Of a stretch of 15,131 bases of DNA, positions 13,021 through 15,131 are shown piece by piece (position 1 is the stretch's first letter; each line of letters opens with the position of its first letter). The position numbers and the translations under genes are program-made. Source of the stretch: CAWEHQ01 sp051001995. Lineage in GTDB: Bacteria; Actinomycetota; Thermoleophilia; Solirubrobacterales; Thermoleophilaceae. The stretch is from contig JBPCMT010000121.1 in the NCBI GenBank assembly GCA_051001995.1, forward strand, positions 1 through 15,131, read 5' to 3'. The notes beneath the pieces were generated by a model. The model made no database searches. It was not told the origin of the DNA and saw only the letters and a list, made by a program, of their open reading frames with translations.

Positions 13021-13929
13021 TCAGACGGCCTCCGCCGGCGCGCGAGCGGACAGCAGCAGGTTGTAGAAGAGCGCCGGCGGGAGGTACGGCTCGAGCAGCG
13101 CCCGGTCCACCGCGCGAAGCGCCTGGTAGCCGCCGTAGGCGCACCAGCGCCAGAGCGCCGGCACCTCGGCCGGCTCGGCGCTCGCCTCGAGCGTACGGCT
13201 CGCCCACCCGAACCAGCTCGCGGCGAGCTCCTCCCCGCGAACCCGGACCCGCTCGAGGCCCGCCCGGCGGGCGAGCCGAGCGAGGCCGCCCGGCGTGAAC
13301 GAGTGCACGTCGACGAGCCACTCGAGCTGGTGCTCTCCGGGCTGGGCGGAGCCGTTCGCCGCGGAGGCGCGCATCAGCCGCCGCCACGCCGGCGCCGCCG
13401 CCACGGCGGCACGCTTGGGCACCGCGGCAAGGCGGTCGCCATGGCGCGAGGGCTCGCCGCAGAACGCGAGCGTCCCGCCGGGACGCAGGACGCGGCGGAA
13501 CTCGGCGAAGGCCGCGTCGAGGTCGGGCAGGTGGTGCAGGACGGCGTGCCCGAGCACGAGGTCGAAGCTGGCATCGGCGAACGGAAGCTCGGCGGCCTCC
13601 GCCTCACGGGTCTCCACGGACAGGCCCAGGTCGTCGGCGCTCCGCTCCAGGCGCTCGAGCATCCCCCGGGAGATGTCGGTGGCCACGGCCCGCTCGAGGA
13701 CGCCGGCGGCGAGGAGGTTGAGGCTGAAGTAGCCGGTCCCGGCGCCGATCTCGAGACCGTGCGCAAAGCGCCCGGACGCCCCCCCGAGAGCCCGGCCGAG
13801 CTTCGCGACCACCCGCGCCTGGCTGGCCGCGTCGTAGGCGACGCTCCACTTGGTGTCGTACTCGGGCGCCGCCACGTCGTGGTAGCGCTCGTTGACGTCC
13901 TTGATCTCCTCGGCCCCCGCCAGCCCCAT
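13021..13929 (-). CDS. Class I SAM-dependent methyltransferase
   Basis: 302-aa methyltransferase of the Methyltransf_11 type. Motif I is LEIGAGTGYFS (59-69); the acidic residue binding the SAM ribose is probably D85 in VATDISRGMLE; motif II/III regions are LPFADASFDLVLGHAVLHHLPD and RVLRPGGTLAF. The N-terminal NERYHDVAAPEYDTKW resembles the lid of small-molecule methyltransferases. The C-terminal ~110 residues (VDVHSFTPGGLARLARRAGL onward, with several aromatic residues) probably form the substrate pocket; the substrate is not predictable. The start is ATG 13929, with a TATAGT -10-like box 9 nt upstream and no Shine-Dalgarno. It is divergent from the patatin-like gene across 59 bp. Confidence 0.92.
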   Translation of the reverse strand: MGLAGAEEIKDVNERYHDVAAPEYDTKWSVAYDAASQARVVAKLGRALGGASGRFAHGLEIGAGTGYFSLNLLAAGVLERAVATDISRGMLERLERSADDLGLSVETREAEAAELPFADASFDLVLGHAVLHHLPDLDAAFAEFRRVLRPGGTLAFCGEPSRHGDRLAAVPKRAAVAAAPAWRRLMRASAANGSAQPGEHQLEWLVDVHSFTPGGLARLARRAGLERVRVRGEELAASWFGWASRTLEASAEPAEVPALWRWCAYGGYQALRAVDRALLEPYLPPALFYNLLLSARAPAEAV

Positions 13930-13938
13930 GGCGCGCGG

Positions 13939-13944
13939 ACTATA
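13939..13944 (-). promoter_or_regulatory. Candidate -10 box (TATAGT) of the methyltransferase gene
   Basis: On the minus strand TATAGT, a 5/6 match to the -10 consensus, ends 9 nt before the ATG at 13929, suggesting a leader of only a few bases. It is one of the few AT-rich hexamers in this region. No good -35 is visible. Confidence 0.45.
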
Positions 13945-13975
13945 CGGCTGCCGAGCCGCTCGGATCGGGTTGTGA

Positions 13976-13981
13976 AAGCAT
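13976..13981 (+). promoter_or_regulatory. Candidate -10 box (AAGCAT) of the patatin-like gene
   Basis: AAGCAT lies 7 nt before the GTG at 13989. The context AAGCATCCGGCGCGTG closely resembles TAGCATCGGCGCCGTG before the ggt start, so both may be leaderless. Weak on its own because the first T is missing. Confidence 0.3.
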
Positions 13982-13988
13982 CCGGCGC

Positions 13989-15128
13989 GTGAGGGTCGGG
14001 CTCGTTCTCGGTGCGGGCGGCGTCATGGGCGGCGCTTGGCTGACCGGCGGGCTCGACGCCGTCGCCTCCGAGACCGGCTGGGATCCGGGTAGCGCCGACC
14101 GCATCGTCGGCACCTCGGCGGGATCGATGATGGGGGCGCTCTGCGCCGCCGGCGTACCGCCGTGGTTCATGGTCGCCCACTCGGGGGGCGAGGCGTTCGA
14201 CGGCGTCAGCGACGCGCGCGGTCGCCCCGCCGGCGAGGCCGACCGCGCCGCGGGGGCGGTGTTCCGGCTCGACCGCGGGCTGCCGCCGCTCGGACCGGGG
14301 TCCTGGCGCCTGGCGCTGTCGGCGCTCCGGCGGCCCGACAGGCACACGCCGGCCGCCTTCTTCGCCGGCTGGCTGCCGCGCGGCATTATCTCCACCGAGC
14401 CGCTCAAGGACACGGTCCGGCGCGCGGTCGGCGAACGGTGGGCGCCGCATCCGAGCCTCTGGGTGGTGGCCTGCGACTACGCCACCGGCCGCCGCGTCGC
14501 GTTCGGCCGCGACGGCGCGCCGCGGGCCGAGCTGGCCGACGCCGTGGCCGCCTCGTGCGCGATCCCCGGCTTCTACCGGCCGGTGACTATCGGCGGCCGC
14601 CGCTACGTCGACGGCGGCATGTACTCGACGTCCAACCTCGACATCCTGCGCGACTCGTCGCTCGACCTGGTGATCTGCCTGAACCCCACCTCGTCGCTTC
14701 ACCCGACGCGCGGCTGGAATCCGGCCGAGCGAGCCGCGGGCGCGATGCGGGCGGCGTCGGGCCGGCGGCTCGGCCGTGAGACCAAGCGCCTTCGCGAGCG
14801 CGGGACCGAGGTGGTGCTGATCCAGCCTATGCCTGAGGACATGGCGGTGATCGGCCCCAACCTGATGAGCCGCGCGCGTCGCAACGAGGTGATCGCGACG
14901 GCGCGGCGGACGGTGGCCGCGCAGCTCCGGCGCCCGGACGTGCGCGGGCTGGTGGGCGATCTCCCGGCGGGCAGGCCGGAGGCGGTCACGCGGCCGGTCG
15001 GTCCCTCGTCGGCCTGGCCCAACTTCGTCGAGGCGGCACGCGAGCGCTTCGAGGCCGGCGCGAACGGGCGCCGGCAGCGCGGTCGGTCCGGGCGCGGCGA
15101 GCGCGTCACGGCGGCGAGCCGTGGCTGA
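13989..15128 (+). CDS. Patatin-like phospholipase family protein
   Basis: 379-aa serine acyl hydrolase with the full patatin set: oxyanion-hole glycine loop GAGGVMG (8-14), nucleophile elbow GTSAG with S43 (41-45), and the catalytic Asp of the dyad in DGG (D208). VVACDYATGRRVAF and ASCAIPGFYRPV are typical core strands. Bacterial members hydrolyse phospholipids or lysophospholipids; the exact substrate cannot be read here. There is no signal peptide, so a cytoplasmic or membrane-surface site is likely. The last ~60 residues (from about 318) are a Pro/Arg/Gly-rich tail beyond the fold. The GTG start places the glycine loop at residue 8, as usual for the family, with no Shine-Dalgarno. The stop codon is complete just inside the right edge of the window. 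Confidence 0.92.
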   Translation: MRVGLVLGAGGVMGGAWLTGGLDAVASETGWDPGSADRIVGTSAGSMMGALCAAGVPPWFMVAHSGGEAFDGVSDARGRPAGEADRAAGAVFRLDRGLPPLGPGSWRLALSALRRPDRHTPAAFFAGWLPRGIISTEPLKDTVRRAVGERWAPHPSLWVVACDYATGRRVAFGRDGAPRAELADAVAASCAIPGFYRPVTIGGRRYVDGGMYSTSNLDILRDSSLDLVICLNPTSSLHPTRGWNPAERAAGAMRAASGRRLGRETKRLRERGTEVVLIQPMPEDMAVIGPNLMSRARRNEVIATARRTVAAQLRRPDVRGLVGDLPAGRPEAVTRPVGPSSAWPNFVEAARERFEAGANGRRQRGRSGRGERVTAASRG

Positions 15129-15131
15129 GAA

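Noticed and set aside
13374..14702. Minus-strand open frame of 442 codons spanning the methyltransferase start and the patatin-like gene
   Set aside because: Shadow of two confident genes; it would cross the divergent promoter region and shows no motif.
1..15131. Mobile element, prophage, CRISPR array or tRNA/rRNA gene
   Set aside because: No transposase, integrase, terminal repeats, regularly spaced repeats or cloverleaf-like sequences were seen; composition is uniform across the window.

Overview
The window is a very GC-rich, densely packed bacterial chromosome segment with 13 protein-coding genes and no RNA genes, insertion sequences, CRISPR arrays or phage genes that I can see. The codon use, a primary sigma factor with a short N-terminus, and a pair of Get3/ArsA-like ATPases of the mycobacterial Rv3679/Rv3680 type point to Actinomycetota. 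A deep, soil-type lineage such as Thermoleophilia (Solirubrobacterales and relatives) is my best inference, not a proven placement.

Left part (1-5398, all + strand): the primary sigma factor rpoD, behind a good -35/-10 promoter whose spacer and -10 are built of overlapping perfect palindromes; a hairpin-rich gap with a repeated GATGAGARTCGTTC motif; an AIM24-family protein; an HxlR-family regulator; a 446-residue protein with a probable C-terminal HEPN-like domain; and a secreted clan GH-A glycoside hydrolase.

Middle (5407-10006): a two-gene minus-strand operon of ArsA/Get3-family ATPases, overlapping by GTGA, is divergent from a plus-strand parA-ftsZ pair, overlapping by 14 bp. Three SIMIBI-class P-loop NTPases therefore sit beside an FtsZ. 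This FtsZ has about 130 extra, mostly disordered N-terminal residues and lies outside any division/cell-wall gene cluster. This is the most interesting region.

Right part (10007-15128): a 339-bp gap with tandem repeats, hairpins and a perfect 10-bp-arm inverted repeat leads into a gamma-glutamyltransferase-fold enzyme. It keeps the catalytic Thr but has lost several canonical gamma-glutamyl-binding residues. It overlaps by ATGA a small probable lipoprotein that looks like the protealysin-inhibitor (emfourin) family. Convergent with these are a stand-alone LON substrate-binding-domain protein and, upstream of it on the same strand, a class I SAM methyltransferase. A patatin-like phospholipase is divergent from the methyltransferase.

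A theme across the window is that many start codons lack a Shine-Dalgarno sequence and instead have a TAnnnT -10-like hexamer (often TAGCAT) 7-11 nt upstream, which suggests widespread leaderless transcripts. All functions come from reading motifs by eye; no database search was run.
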